Assembly (NCBI GenBank): GCA_965662355.1
Contig: CBFIHP010000024.1
Span: forward strand, 12,072 to 76,071
Length of the DNA stretch: 64,000 bases
DNA from: GCA-2683825 sp965662355
GTDB lineage: Bacteria; Planctomycetota; UBA1135; GCA-002686595
Direction of reading: 5' to 3'
Shown: positions 8,722 to 17,666 of the stretch, in pieces
Layout: every line of letters starts with the position of its first letter
Position numbering within the stretch: position 1 is the stretch's first letter
Made by a program: the position numbers and the translations under genes
Notes under the pieces: generated by a model
What the model was told of the DNA's origin: nothing
The model's database searches: none
What the model saw: the letters and a program-made list of their open reading frames with translations, nothing else

Positions 8722-9666
8722 CTACGGTTTCCTGAGGAGCGACTCCGCGAGATCCGCTACGTCCTCCGCGCACGCGTGGGACAGTGTGATCCCGCAGCCT
8801 CCGTGGCCGTAGTTGTGGATCACAAGACGTTCGCCAAGGCGTTCCGCTTCGAGTCGGACCGTGCTGCGGCCCGGTCGTAGTCCCACGCGGGTTTCGAGGA
8901 CCTCGACGTCCATGAGCGTAGGTTCCACGCTCGTGCAACGCTCGACGATGCGCGGAACCTCGTCGGGATCGGGTTCGAGGGACCACTCACCGTGGTCCTT
9001 CGTGCCGCCCAGGATCAAGTCGTCGCTGCGCACGACCACGTATCCGAAACTGCCGTCCGAGCGTTCGAACACACAAGAGCGCCCGACATCCGCGCGGGCC
9101 GTGCGGACGACCTGGCCGCGGATCGGATAGAGCTCCGCATCGTTCGACAGCTCTCGCGCGCCGAGGCCGGTGCATTGAACGACGATGCGATGGGCCTCGG
9201 TCTCCTCGAGTGATGTGACCTCGCGTACATCGATGACCCCACCCATGCGCTCGATCTCACCCACGAGCCAGGGCAAGTACTTCGGCGTCTCGATGACTGG
9301 AATGTGCATGCTCCAGGCATGGGCGAAGCCATCCTCGGTGTTCGTCCGTGTCGCGAAGCCCTCGACGTGTCGGGTCCATTCCGGCAGGGGACGATCCTCG
9401 TCCGCGAGGTCATCACAACGCTGGAAGCGTATTCCGGTGCGCGGATCTCTCGCGAGTTCCGTGAACGTTCGCAGCGAGCGCAGGCTCCAGGCGGTGACCT
9501 GGTCGAGGGGCTGGGCTTCGAAGGGATACCAGATTGCGGCGGCGACCCCCGAGGTGGTCGCCAGAGGCTCATCACGGGTCCATATGCGAACCAGGTGCCC
9601 ACGCTTCGCCAGCTGCCAGGCGCTCGTCAGACCGGAGATGCCGGCTCCAAGAACGAGGATCTCCAT
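8722..9666 (-). CDS. D-amino-acid oxidase-like FAD-dependent oxidoreductase
   Basis: A 314-residue DAO-family flavoprotein, read from the ATG at 9666 because the Rossmann fold starts immediately: MEILVLGAGISGLTSAWQLA contains GxGxxG. A second FAD contact, TTSGVAAAIWYPFEA, matches the DAO/DASPO pattern. Other features are YPIRGQVVRT, GGTKDHGEW and the C-terminal VIHNYGHGGCGITLSHACAED, close to the DAO signature (HNYGHGGxG). The family oxidatively deaminates D-amino acids to 2-oxo acids, ammonia and peroxide. D-aspartate oxidase or glycine-type specificity cannot be told apart from sequence alone. It converges with the upstream lipoprotein gene (25-bp gap), and no partner gene is adjacent. Confidence 0.85.
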   Translation of the reverse strand: MEILVLGAGISGLTSAWQLAKRGHLVRIWTRDEPLATTSGVAAAIWYPFEAQPLDQVTAWSLRSLRTFTELARDPRTGIRFQRCDDLADEDRPLPEWTRHVEGFATRTNTEDGFAHAWSMHIPVIETPKYLPWLVGEIERMGGVIDVREVTSLEETEAHRIVVQCTGLGARELSNDAELYPIRGQVVRTARADVGRSCVFERSDGSFGYVVVRSDDLILGGTKDHGEWSLEPDPDEVPRIVERCTSVEPTLMDVEVLETRVGLRPGRSTVRLEAERLGERLVIHNYGHGGCGITLSHACAEDVADLAESLLRKP

Positions 9667-9832
9667 GGGGGAGATTCTACGACCGTGTGGATCCACCCGA
9701 GCACAGCCCCTGGGTTTGAAGGATTGTGGCCAAGAAAAGCACCCGCCCCGGCGTTGGTGGCGGGCGTAGGCGTTCTATCCTCTGGATGCCGAATCGTTCA
9801 CGCCCGCACATTGGCTCACGAAGGTAGCTCCC

Positions 9833-11491
9833 ATGTTGCTTCTTGCCCTTTCCACGCTCGCCCTCTCCGCGTCACTCGGCGCCAACGCTCAGGATCGAAA
9901 GGAACCGCGTCCTGTCGAATCGACGATCGACGAGGTGACGATCTACGGCGGTTCGGCCTCCGTTCGGCGCAAAGCCGTCGCCCCAGCGGGGGATGGCAAG
10001 CTGGTCCTTCAGGGGCTGCCCTTTGACCTGGATTCGGCCAGCGTTCGCGTCCGCACCGAAGGGGGAGAAATCGTCGGCGTCGAGGTACGTGATCGTGTAC
10101 AGGAAAACGTAGTCGATCCGCGCTCCAAGGCCTTGCGCGAGGAGATCCGGGCGCTCGAACGCACGCTGGAGGGCCTCGACGACGATGGCAAACTGGCCGA
10201 GACGATGCGCGAGCACTTCGCGCGGCTCTTGCTCGAAGTGGAACGCAACCAACGAGGCGAGGTCAGGGAAGGACGTGTCGACACGGAGGCCTGGGAGAAG
10301 AACTACGAGTACCTGCGCGGCAAGTTGCGTGCGGTGATGGCCGAGCGCCGCGGGATCGGACACGAGATCGAAAGCCTGCGCATACGGCTGAACGACATGC
10401 GCCTCGAGCTCGGCCGCTTCGAAGGCCCTGGAAATAAAGGCGGCGTGCGGCTCAAGGACGTGATCGTCGACATGATCGATCTCGAGGGCCAGGGCGGTCT
10501 GCTCGAGGTGGAGTACGTGGTCAACAACGCCGGGTGGCAGCCGTACTACGACCTGCGCGCCAAGAAGGATCTCTCGAAGGTCGAGCTGGCGTATCGTGCA
10601 CGCGTCTGGCAACGCAGTGGCGAGGACTGGAGCGATACCAGCATCGTCTTGTCGACGGCCCAACCCCAGCGCGGTGCCCAGGGGCCCGACCCGCGTCCGA
10701 TCTGGCTCTCGCTGACCAATCCCTCAGCTCCCAAGCGCAAGGCTAAGGCCCTGGAAGGCCTGGGATACAGCGTCGGCGCCGCCGCGGCCCCGCCGATGGA
10801 GGCGCGGCGGGCCGTTTTCGCGGAGGTTTCCTCGGAGGGCCTCTCCGCGCGCTTCCGCCTCCCGCGCCGTGAGACGATCGAATCGCGAAACGAGCCCACG
10901 ACCGTGCTGATCGGCCGGAGCGATCTCGAACTGAGTCCGGAACACTACGTCGTGCCGGCCCTCGACCTGACGGTCTGGTTGCGCGCCAAGGCGAAGAACG
11001 AGAGCCCCTGGGTGATGTTGCCCGGTCAGGCCGCCGTTTACTTCGGAGCGGACTTCGTCGGGCATGCGCAGCTCGAGGCGGTGCAGGTCGATCAGGAATT
11101 CACCCTGCACCTGGGGGCCGATCCCGGTCTGATCGTGCAGCGCACCCTGCTCGAGGGAATGCGCGAGGGGTCGGGCCTCTTCTCGTCGAAAGCGACGCTC
11201 AGCGAAGCCTGGCGCATCGAGGTCGAGAACGCGGGTGCCTTTAGTGCCAACCGGGATGGAACGGTCGAGTTGATCGTTCACGAGGTGCTCCCGCGAGCGC
11301 AGGACGATCGCATCCAGGTGAACCTGAAGGAAACCCAGCCGAAGCTCGCGACCAGTGAACGCTGGAAGAAGGAGAGCGAGGAGAAGGGGGTCTTGACCTG
11401 GCTCCTGCGCATCGCGCCCAAGACCAAGAAGACGATCCAGTTCCGGACCGAGATCGACTATCCGGAGAAGATGAAGCTGATCCGGCGTTGA
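9833..11491 (+). CDS. Exported DUF4139 / mucoidy-inhibitor MuiA-like protein
   Basis: A 552-residue protein with a signal peptide ending around A-N-A-Q (about 20). An N-terminal DUF4140-like strand region (VTIYGGSASVRRKAVAPAG, LQGLPFDLDSASVRV) is followed by a long charged coiled coil (about residues 95-200) and a DUF4139 beta-sandwich. The latter contains EVEYVVNNAGWQPYYDLR and the hallmark W-S-D-T-S-I-V-L-S-T-A-Q-P. The C-terminus ends in a RTEIDYPEKMK-type strand. MuiA homologues were named for mucoidy inhibition, but their biochemical role is unknown. A short gap to the following HEAT/VWA gene suggests co-transcription. AAGG about 10 bases before ATG serves as ribosome-binding site. Confidence 0.85.
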   Translation: MLLLALSTLALSASLGANAQDRKEPRPVESTIDEVTIYGGSASVRRKAVAPAGDGKLVLQGLPFDLDSASVRVRTEGGEIVGVEVRDRVQENVVDPRSKALREEIRALERTLEGLDDDGKLAETMREHFARLLLEVERNQRGEVREGRVDTEAWEKNYEYLRGKLRAVMAERRGIGHEIESLRIRLNDMRLELGRFEGPGNKGGVRLKDVIVDMIDLEGQGGLLEVEYVVNNAGWQPYYDLRAKKDLSKVELAYRARVWQRSGEDWSDTSIVLSTAQPQRGAQGPDPRPIWLSLTNPSAPKRKAKALEGLGYSVGAAAAPPMEARRAVFAEVSSEGLSARFRLPRRETIESRNEPTTVLIGRSDLELSPEHYVVPALDLTVWLRAKAKNESPWVMLPGQAAVYFGADFVGHAQLEAVQVDQEFTLHLGADPGLIVQRTLLEGMREGSGLFSSKATLSEAWRIEVENAGAFSANRDGTVELIVHEVLPRAQDDRIQVNLKETQPKLATSERWKKESEEKGVLTWLLRIAPKTKKTIQFRTEIDYPEKMKLIRR

Positions 11492-11537
11492 GGCGGGACT
11501 TTTCCTGAAACCGAGGAGCAGGCCGTGAGTCAGGGGG

Positions 11538-13112
11538 GTGGTGGCAAGCTTCCGCTCCTTACCTGTTCTCTCTCTGCCGGGCCGTCCTCGCTTGCGATGG
11601 GCGGTCCGGCTCTTGTGCTGGGTCCTTTTCACCTCGGGCCATGCTGGCGATTTCGATGAGCTGAAGGCCCAGCTGCGCCTGCGCGACAAGTGGGAACGCA
11701 AGAGTGCCGTCGAAGGCCTTGCGCGTCTAGGGACGCCGCGGGCCTGGGAACTCGTGATCGAAGCCTTGCAGGATGAACGCGGCGAAGTGTCCGACACGGC
11801 GCAGTGGGTCCTCGGCGAGCTCACGGATCGGAAGCTCATCGCCAAGCTGGCGCGGCGTGATGGATTGACGTCGAAGGACCCGTGGATTCGGGAACGGACG
11901 ACCGAACTCTTCGGGCGTCTTGTCGCGGCCAACGATATAGACCCCTTGCTCGGCCAGCTGGACGACCGCGAGGTGCGCGTGCGCCAGGCGGCACTCCTCG
12001 CCCTCGGCACCCGGATACGTGCCGGTCAACTCGAAGGCGGGGACGCGAAACGGATTGCCAAGTACCTACGTGTGCGATACGCCTCGGACCGGGACCCCCA
12101 CGTTCGAGGGCAGGCGCTGGCCGTCCTGTGTGCCTCCGGTGAAGCCGATGAGATGGAACGCTTCGACATCCTGCGCAAGTCCGCCCGCAATCGCGAGGCG
12201 GCCGTGCGGGCCGTGACTGCCACGCTCCTTCTGGACGTCGAGGACGATTCCCTGCACGAGGGAAGGTTCGTTCTCCTGGGCAAGCTCGTCGAGGACTCGG
12301 CTCGCGTGGTGAGAGCCAAGGCCATCGAGACCTGCGCTCGGATTGCGTGCAAGCATGCCGCTGGACTGCTCATCGAGCGGATCGGGCACGAAGCGAATGC
12401 GCGCCTGCGGCGCCGCATCGTACAGCTCCTGCAGAAGATCTCGGGAACCAAGCACCGTGAGGACCCACGTCCCTGGCAGGCCTGGCTCCAGCGGCTTCCC
12501 GAGGACTGGAAAGGGCGCTATGTGGGCAATTTTCGCCTCGACGTGGCCGGGAAGGACGCGCGGGGCAGGTTGCGCTCGGCGGTGACCCCGGCCTTGCCGG
12601 TTCTCTCGGACCGCCTCAGTTTTCTGATCGATCTGTCCGGTTCGATCTGGCAGGTACGCTCGGACGGCAAGACGAAGAAAGAGAAGGTCGACGAAAAACT
12701 ACGTGAGGCCTTGGGGCGTTTGCCCGAGGACGCCCGATTCAATGTCATCCCCTTCACCTCGCATCCGCTTCCTTGGAAGGAACGGCTAATGAAGGCGAAT
12801 CGGCGCAACGTCGCCATGGCCTTGCGTTCTTTCGAAGACCTGCGCGAAAGTGGTAGCGGGAACATCTGGGACGCGATTCAGCTGGCTCTCCAGGATCCCG
12901 AAACCGACACCCTGATCCTCCTCACCGACGGCGCGCCCACGGGCGGTCGTCGGCATCGGCTCGAGCTGATACTGCCGATGCTCTTGCACCAGAACGCGAC
13001 CCGTGGCGTGACATTCGACGTGGTGTTGGTCGGCGCTTCGCGCAAGTTGGAGAACTACTGGCGAACACTTGCGGAAGGCTCGGGTGGAGCGCTCGTGTCG
13101 ATCGAGCTGTAG
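11538..13112 (+). CDS. HEAT-repeat and von Willebrand A-domain exported protein
   Basis: A 524-residue protein read from tandem GTG codons (11538/11541) with a hydrophobic N-terminal signal ending near S-G-H-A-G. Residues about 40-310 are HEAT/PBS-type helical repeats, each with a D-xx-VR-xxA-like core (DREVRVRQAALLALG, DPHVRGQALAVL, RNREAAVRAVTATL). Residues about 345-524 form a VWA domain: the MIDAS motif D-L-S-G-S (FLIDLSGSIW), NVIPFTSHPLPW, and LILLTDGAPTGG. VWA domains bind ligands through a metal; HEAT repeats scaffold. Role unknown. Its location 46 bp after the MuiA-like gene suggests a shared transcript. Confidence 0.85.
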   Translation: MVASFRSLPVLSLPGRPRLRWAVRLLCWVLFTSGHAGDFDELKAQLRLRDKWERKSAVEGLARLGTPRAWELVIEALQDERGEVSDTAQWVLGELTDRKLIAKLARRDGLTSKDPWIRERTTELFGRLVAANDIDPLLGQLDDREVRVRQAALLALGTRIRAGQLEGGDAKRIAKYLRVRYASDRDPHVRGQALAVLCASGEADEMERFDILRKSARNREAAVRAVTATLLLDVEDDSLHEGRFVLLGKLVEDSARVVRAKAIETCARIACKHAAGLLIERIGHEANARLRRRIVQLLQKISGTKHREDPRPWQAWLQRLPEDWKGRYVGNFRLDVAGKDARGRLRSAVTPALPVLSDRLSFLIDLSGSIWQVRSDGKTKKEKVDEKLREALGRLPEDARFNVIPFTSHPLPWKERLMKANRRNVAMALRSFEDLRESGSGNIWDAIQLALQDPETDTLILLTDGAPTGGRRHRLELILPMLLHQNATRGVTFDVVLVGASRKLENYWRTLAEGSGGALVSIEL

Positions 13113-13165
13113 CCGGACATGCTCTTGGCTTGCTCTCCCCGGGGGCCAGGCGTCAGGATAGGGGC

Positions 13166-13843
13166 ATGAACCGAGCCCTTTCCCGCGAGGCCGTTCGTGA
13201 GCTGGACCGAAGAGCGATCGAGGAGGTCGGTGTCCCGTCCCTCTTGCTCATGGAGAACGCCGGACGCGCCGTGGCCGACGAGGTCGCAAAGCACCTCGCG
13301 GGCGAGGGGTGCCTTTGCCTCTGTGGTCCAGGCAACAACGGTGGTGACGGCCTCGTGATCGCACGTACGCTCTGGAATCGGGGGTGCGAAGTCCGGGCGG
13401 TCTTTCTCGGGGATGAAGAGCGCTTGGAACGCTGCAGCGTGGACGTGCAGACGAATGCGCGACTCTGGCGCGCCCTCGGGAAGGAGCTCGAGCTCGTCGC
13501 ACCGGACGACGGGGTCGGGCACCTGCGCGAGGCACTCGGCGGATGGAGGCCGGATGTGATCGTCGACGCGCTGTTCGGAACGGGGTTGTCGCGATCGTTG
13601 TTGGCACCCTGGGCCGACATCGTGAACGCTGTCAACCAGAGCGAAGTGTCGGTCGTTGCCGTCGACTTGCCCAGCGGTTTGGATGCGGACACGGGGCTCG
13701 TCCTGGGCGCCGCGGTACGCGCCAAGGCGACCGTCAGCTTCGTGGCGCCGAAGCTCGGCTTTACCCTCGGTGCCGGGCCTGAGTACTGCGGCACCATCCA
13801 CGTGGCCGAGATCGGGATCCCGCGTTTTCTCTATGAGTCATGA
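13166..13843 (+). CDS. nnrE: NAD(P)H-hydrate epimerase
   Basis: A 225-residue YjeF_N-domain protein that epimerises the R form of damaged, hydrated NAD(P)H so that the ADP-dependent dehydratase can repair it (EC 5.1.99.6). Visible motifs: LLMENAGRAVADEV, the phosphate-binding loop GPGNNGGDGLVIARTLWNRG, VDALFGTGLSR with the catalytic Asp, and VAVDLPSGLDADTG. The dehydratase half (NnrD), often fused, is missing, so it must lie elsewhere. The ATG at 13166 is chosen because it follows a GATAGGGG ribosome-binding site and begins the conserved N-terminal helix (LSREAVRELDRRA). Confidence 0.92.
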   Translation: MNRALSREAVRELDRRAIEEVGVPSLLLMENAGRAVADEVAKHLAGEGCLCLCGPGNNGGDGLVIARTLWNRGCEVRAVFLGDEERLERCSVDVQTNARLWRALGKELELVAPDDGVGHLREALGGWRPDVIVDALFGTGLSRSLLAPWADIVNAVNQSEVSVVAVDLPSGLDADTGLVLGAAVRAKATVSFVAPKLGFTLGAGPEYCGTIHVAEIGIPRFLYES

Positions 13844-13928
13844 GTCGTCGTAGCTAGCGACTTCTTGGCGCGCAAGAATCAGGGCCCCATCGCCTTTGGG
13901 GAGGGCCGTAGGCCCGTTGGGCCGACAG

Positions 13929-15602
13929 CTACAACTCGGGATGCTTTTCGTGGTGGCTCGTCGCGGCTTGCCAGGCCCGGACCACGGCGATCAGGTCCGT
14001 TTCGCCATCTAGCTGGCCCGTGAAGGAGATGCTGTAGGGGGTGCCGTCCGCGTTGAAGCCGCAGGGGGCGACGAAGCTCGGGTGACCGGTCAGGTTCGTC
14101 GTGGTCAGAAGCCCTGAGGCGAAGCTGGGATGGACGATGGCGCGCACCTCTTTGATCGCGTGGTCGAACTCCTGTATCAGCAGGGTGCGTAGGCGATTGG
14201 CCCGAATGTAATCGACGGCCGGAATCAGCTGTGCGTGGCGAAAGACGTTGGGCCATGCGCGCCGGATCTGCCGCGTGAGCTCGTCGTCCTTTCCCGAGCG
14301 CACGAAGTCATCGAAGGCGGCGCCGGCTTCGGCGGTGAGGATGATGGTCATTTCGCTGACGGGATAGCGTGTGAGCTCGAGCGTTACGAGCTCGGCTCCG
14401 AGGCCTTTGAGGTCCTCGAGGACGGCGCGAAAGTCGGCGCCCTGGGCGCCGTCGAAGGCGCCCTTCGGGACGCCGATCTTCCAGCCTCGAATGTCGTGTG
14501 GCGCGTTTGGATCGAATGCCGCATCGCGTGTGGAGGGGTCGCGAGCATCGTGGCCCGCGATGGCCTCGAAGACGAGTGCCGCGTCCTCTGCGGAGCGACA
14601 GAGTGGACCCAGCTTGTCCATCGACCAGGACAGGGCCATGGCACCGTGGCGACTGACGCGTCCGAAGGTGGGGCGCAGGGACGAGTTTCCGCAGCGCGTC
14701 GAGGGGGACACGATCGAGCCCAGGGTCTCCGATCCGATGGCGAAGGGCACACAACCCGCGGCCACGGCCGAGGCCGAACCCGCCGACGACCCGCTCGAGC
14801 CTTGTTCGAGTTTCCAGGGGTTGCGCGTCGTGCCACCGAACCAAACGTCGCCCCAGGCCAGGGCACCGAGCGTGACCTTGGCGATCAGCACGGCGCCGGC
14901 CCTGTCGAGACGCTCGACGGTCGCGGCGTCGTAGTCGAGCACCTGATTCTGGTAGGGCTTTGCACCCCATGTCGTTGGATATCCCTTGACCGCGAGCAGG
15001 TCCTTCGCGACCCACGGGATGCCGTGCAAGGGGCCGCGCCAGTGGGGTGGATCCGCGCCTAATTCGCGATCGCGTTCGCGCGCCTGGGACAGGGCACGTT
15101 CACGGGTCAGGGTGATGACAAAGTGCAGCTTCTCGTCCAGACGCTCGAGGCGTGCGAGGAACATCTCGGTCAGCTCGACGCTGGTGATCTTCTTGGCGAG
15201 GAGCAGCGACGACAGCTCGTGAATGCCCGCAAAGGCCAACTCCTCGAGGTTTTCGGGTCGCGACACGTCGGTCCCGATCTTCGGGATCGCAACCGGTTGG
15301 ATGGACACGGAGCTGGGCGTGGCTTTTCCTCGTGCTCGGCGAGGTGCCGCTACGAGCTCCCGCGGTTCGAAGACCAGTGCCGGACGCACCCCATTGTCGA
15401 GCGGGATCTTGCGCAGCGCTTCGAACTCCGAGAGGCGCTCGCTGACGTCCGCGAGCATCAGTTCGAGTTCCGCCTCGGTGTATTCGAGTCCGAGTAGTTC
15501 GGCGGCCATGCCCACCTCGAGCGGTCCGAATTCGGGGTCCGAGTCCTGGGCGGAAAGACCTGGCGTGAGACTGGTCAGACTGAGAAGGAGGGCGGTCAGC
15601 AT
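13929..15602 (-). CDS. Secreted amidase-signature hydrolase
   Basis: A 557-residue protein. The ATG at 15602 gives a signal peptide of about 18 residues (LTALLLSLTSLTPGLSA). The amidase-signature Ser-cisSer-Lys triad is traceable: Lys in PWVAKDLLAVKGYPTTWGA, and the Gly/Ser-rich segment QGSSGSSAGSASAVAAG followed by FAIGSETLGSIVSPSTRCG. GatA itself is cytoplasmic; the signal peptide and about 90 extra N-terminal residues argue for a peptide- or nitrogen-scavenging amidase instead. GSETLGSI replaces the commoner GTDTGGSI, so substrate range may differ. It is divergent from the enoyl-CoA hydratase gene with a 139-bp shared upstream region and convergent with nnrE. Confidence 0.88.
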   Translation of the reverse strand: MLTALLLSLTSLTPGLSAQDSDPEFGPLEVGMAAELLGLEYTEAELELMLADVSERLSEFEALRKIPLDNGVRPALVFEPRELVAAPRRARGKATPSSVSIQPVAIPKIGTDVSRPENLEELAFAGIHELSSLLLAKKITSVELTEMFLARLERLDEKLHFVITLTRERALSQARERDRELGADPPHWRGPLHGIPWVAKDLLAVKGYPTTWGAKPYQNQVLDYDAATVERLDRAGAVLIAKVTLGALAWGDVWFGGTTRNPWKLEQGSSGSSAGSASAVAAGCVPFAIGSETLGSIVSPSTRCGNSSLRPTFGRVSRHGAMALSWSMDKLGPLCRSAEDAALVFEAIAGHDARDPSTRDAAFDPNAPHDIRGWKIGVPKGAFDGAQGADFRAVLEDLKGLGAELVTLELTRYPVSEMTIILTAEAGAAFDDFVRSGKDDELTRQIRRAWPNVFRHAQLIPAVDYIRANRLRTLLIQEFDHAIKEVRAIVHPSFASGLLTTTNLTGHPSFVAPCGFNADGTPYSISFTGQLDGETDLIAVVRAWQAATSHHEKHPEL

Positions 15603-15741
15603 GGGGCTGTGGGGCGGAGGCCTGGCCAAGTTCGGGGATCGGGTCTGCCCATCCTAGCAGCGACCCGGGAGGGCGATTCTGTTAGAACACCCCGCCCGTT
15701 TCCCGCCCACCCCCGAGAGGCCCGCCCGGAGCCCTCCCACG

Positions 15742-16563
15742 ATGAGTTTTTCCGACCCCCAGACCCTCGATAACGGCAAGGCGAACTATGCCGTCGAGGG
15801 CGGCATCGCCCTCATTCGCCTGACCAATCCGCCGGCCAACGGCTACTCCTACGAGATGATGCGCGATCTCGACGAGGCAATCCTCAAGGCGCGCTTCGAC
15901 GATGCCGTGCAGGTCATCGTGATCGCTGGTGAAGGCGAGAAGTTCTTTTGCGCCGGTGCGGACATCTCGATGCTGAACGACGTCACGCCCAGCTTCAAGT
16001 ACGCCTTCTGCATGCACGCCAACGAGACGCTCTTGCGCCTCGAGCATACGCCGAAGCTCGTGATTGCGGCCCTCGGCGGACACTGCGTCGGTGGCGGACT
16101 GGAGATCGCCTTGGCCTGTGATCTGCGCATCGCGCGCAAGGGGTCGGGGCGTTGCGGCTTGCCCGAGATTGCGCTGGGCGTCCTGCCCGGGACCGGAGGC
16201 ACCCAGCGCCTGGCACGCGTTCTGGGCAAGGCCAAGTCGATCGAGCTCATGGCCCAAGGCGAGCTGTTCGATTACGCGACGGCAGAAGAGCTCGGGTTGG
16301 TCAGCCGTTCCTTCGAAGCGGAGGACGACACAGCCTTCATGGCTCAGATCTTCGAATACGCGGGCTCTTTTTGCACACCGAACAAGGCGGCGCTCAGCGT
16401 CGGCAGCATCAAGCGTGCCGTGCAGACAGGCCTCGAGATTCCGCTGGAGAGCGGCTTGGCTCTCGAACGTGAGTTGCAGGCCAAGCTCTTCGCTTCGGAG
16501 GATGCCAAGGAAGGCATCGCCGCCTTCGTCGAAAAGCGCGAGGCCCAGTTCAAGGGACGCTGA
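15742..16563 (+). CDS. Enoyl-CoA hydratase/isomerase family protein
   Basis: A 273-residue crotonase-fold enzyme of normal length. The CoA oxyanion-hole segments FFCAGADISML (about 68-78) and HCVGGGLEIALACDLRIA (114-131) are present. Both catalytic Glu residues of true hydratases are conserved: E121 in GGGLEIALA and E142 in GLPEIALGVLPGTGGTQRL. It therefore probably hydrates trans-2-enoyl-CoA in beta-oxidation or a related CoA pathway. The next gene, an MDR oxidoreductase, follows after 4 bp, and a 3-hydroxyacyl-CoA dehydrogenase after that, giving consecutive steps. Chain-length specificity cannot be read from sequence. Confidence 0.93.
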   Translation: MSFSDPQTLDNGKANYAVEGGIALIRLTNPPANGYSYEMMRDLDEAILKARFDDAVQVIVIAGEGEKFFCAGADISMLNDVTPSFKYAFCMHANETLLRLEHTPKLVIAALGGHCVGGGLEIALACDLRIARKGSGRCGLPEIALGVLPGTGGTQRLARVLGKAKSIELMAQGELFDYATAEELGLVSRSFEAEDDTAFMAQIFEYAGSFCTPNKAALSVGSIKRAVQTGLEIPLESGLALERELQAKLFASEDAKEGIAAFVEKREAQFKGR

Positions 16564-16567
16564 TTCG

Positions 16568-17623
16568 ATGAGCAGCGACTCGAGCAGCATGCAAGCCGCA
16601 CGCCTTCACTCCCACGGAGGGCCCGAGGTCTTGAAGGTCGAGGAGATCGCGCGTCCCCAGCCCGGGCCGGGCGAAGCTCTCGTTCGTGTCCTCGGCGTTT
16701 CGATCAACCACCTGGATCTCTGGGTGCGACGCGGCATGCCGGGCGTGAAGATTCCCTTCCCCCGTATCCTCGGTTGCGACGGGACCGGGGAAGTGGTCGC
16801 ACTGGGGCCGGATGCCGAAGGACCCGCGCTCGGGACGAAGGTCGTCATCGAACCGGGCATGAGCTCCGGGAACTCGCCCCAGGATGCGGCGGGTCTGGAT
16901 CACTTTGCGCCGGACTATTCGATCCGAGGCGAGCACTGCGATGGGCTCGACTGCGAATACGTGTGTGTGGAGACGCGCTATCTGTTGGCGCTGCCCGATA
17001 GCCTGGATCCCGTCGCGGCAGCCGCGGTCCCGCTGGTGTTCTTGACGGCCCACGGGATGCTCGTGACACGGGCCCAGCTGCAGGCCGGTGAATCGGTTCT
17101 GGTTCTCGGGGGTGCCAGTGGAGTGGGTTCGGCGGCGATTCAGATCGCGAAGAACCTGGGCGCGCGGGTCATCGCCAGCGCAGGTAGCGAAGAGAAACGT
17201 AGCCTCGCGCGCGAGCTTGGTGCCGACGAAGTCATCGACCACCGCGACGAGGAATGGGGCAAAAAGGTCAAGGCCTGGACCGAGCGTCGCGGTGTCGACG
17301 TGGTTTTCGAGCACGTCGGGCCGGCGACCTGGAAGAGCTCGATGGCGGTCCTTGCGCGCAACGGACGCCTGGTGACGTGCGGAGCCACGACCGGCCCCAT
17401 GGTGCAGATCGCCCTGCCGCACCTGTTCATCAAGAACCAATCGATACTGGGATCGACCATGGGGCCGCGCAGTGTCCTGCCCGAGATTTTCGACAAGGTC
17501 GCGAGCGGTGCGTATCGAGCGGTCGTGGATCGCGTCATGGGGCTTTCACAAATCGCCGAAGGCCACGAGCTACTGGAGAATCGCTCCGTCGTCGGCAAGA
17601 TTGTGCTCGAGCCAGGGAAGTAG
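16568..17623 (+). CDS. Zinc-type/quinone-reductase MDR oxidoreductase
   Basis: A 351-residue medium-chain dehydrogenase/reductase. The open frame extends far upstream, but the ATG at 16568, 4 bp after the hydratase stop, is the sensible start. N-terminal GroES-like domain: GGPEVLKVEEIARPQPGPGE, SINHLDLWVRRGMPG, PRILGCDGTGEVVALG. The NADP-binding Rossmann motif is VLVLGGASGVGSAAIQIAKN (AxGxxG type), with GADEVIDHRDEEW further on. Some ADH-like cysteines (HCDGLDC) remain but the full four-Cys structural zinc lobe is not obvious. It could be an enoyl-CoA or quinone reductase working on the same CoA intermediates as its neighbours; that is inferred from the operon. Confidence 0.87.
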   Translation: MSSDSSSMQAARLHSHGGPEVLKVEEIARPQPGPGEALVRVLGVSINHLDLWVRRGMPGVKIPFPRILGCDGTGEVVALGPDAEGPALGTKVVIEPGMSSGNSPQDAAGLDHFAPDYSIRGEHCDGLDCEYVCVETRYLLALPDSLDPVAAAAVPLVFLTAHGMLVTRAQLQAGESVLVLGGASGVGSAAIQIAKNLGARVIASAGSEEKRSLARELGADEVIDHRDEEWGKKVKAWTERRGVDVVFEHVGPATWKSSMAVLARNGRLVTCGATTGPMVQIALPHLFIKNQSILGSTMGPRSVLPEIFDKVASGAYRAVVDRVMGLSQIAEGHELLENRSVVGKIVLEPGK

Positions 17624-17666
17624 AAGACCAGGAACTGGAAGCAAGGAACCAGAAGCAGAGAAGGAA

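Noticed and set aside
13844..13928. GC-rich short inverted repeats between nnrE and the amidase gene
   Set aside because: Several GGGCC/GGCCC pairings are possible but none has a loop and T-run that make a convincing terminator.
16064..16567. Upstream extension of the MDR oxidoreductase frame
   Set aside because: This part overlaps the enoyl-CoA hydratase gene in another frame and encodes Arg/Ser/Pro-rich shadow sequence.
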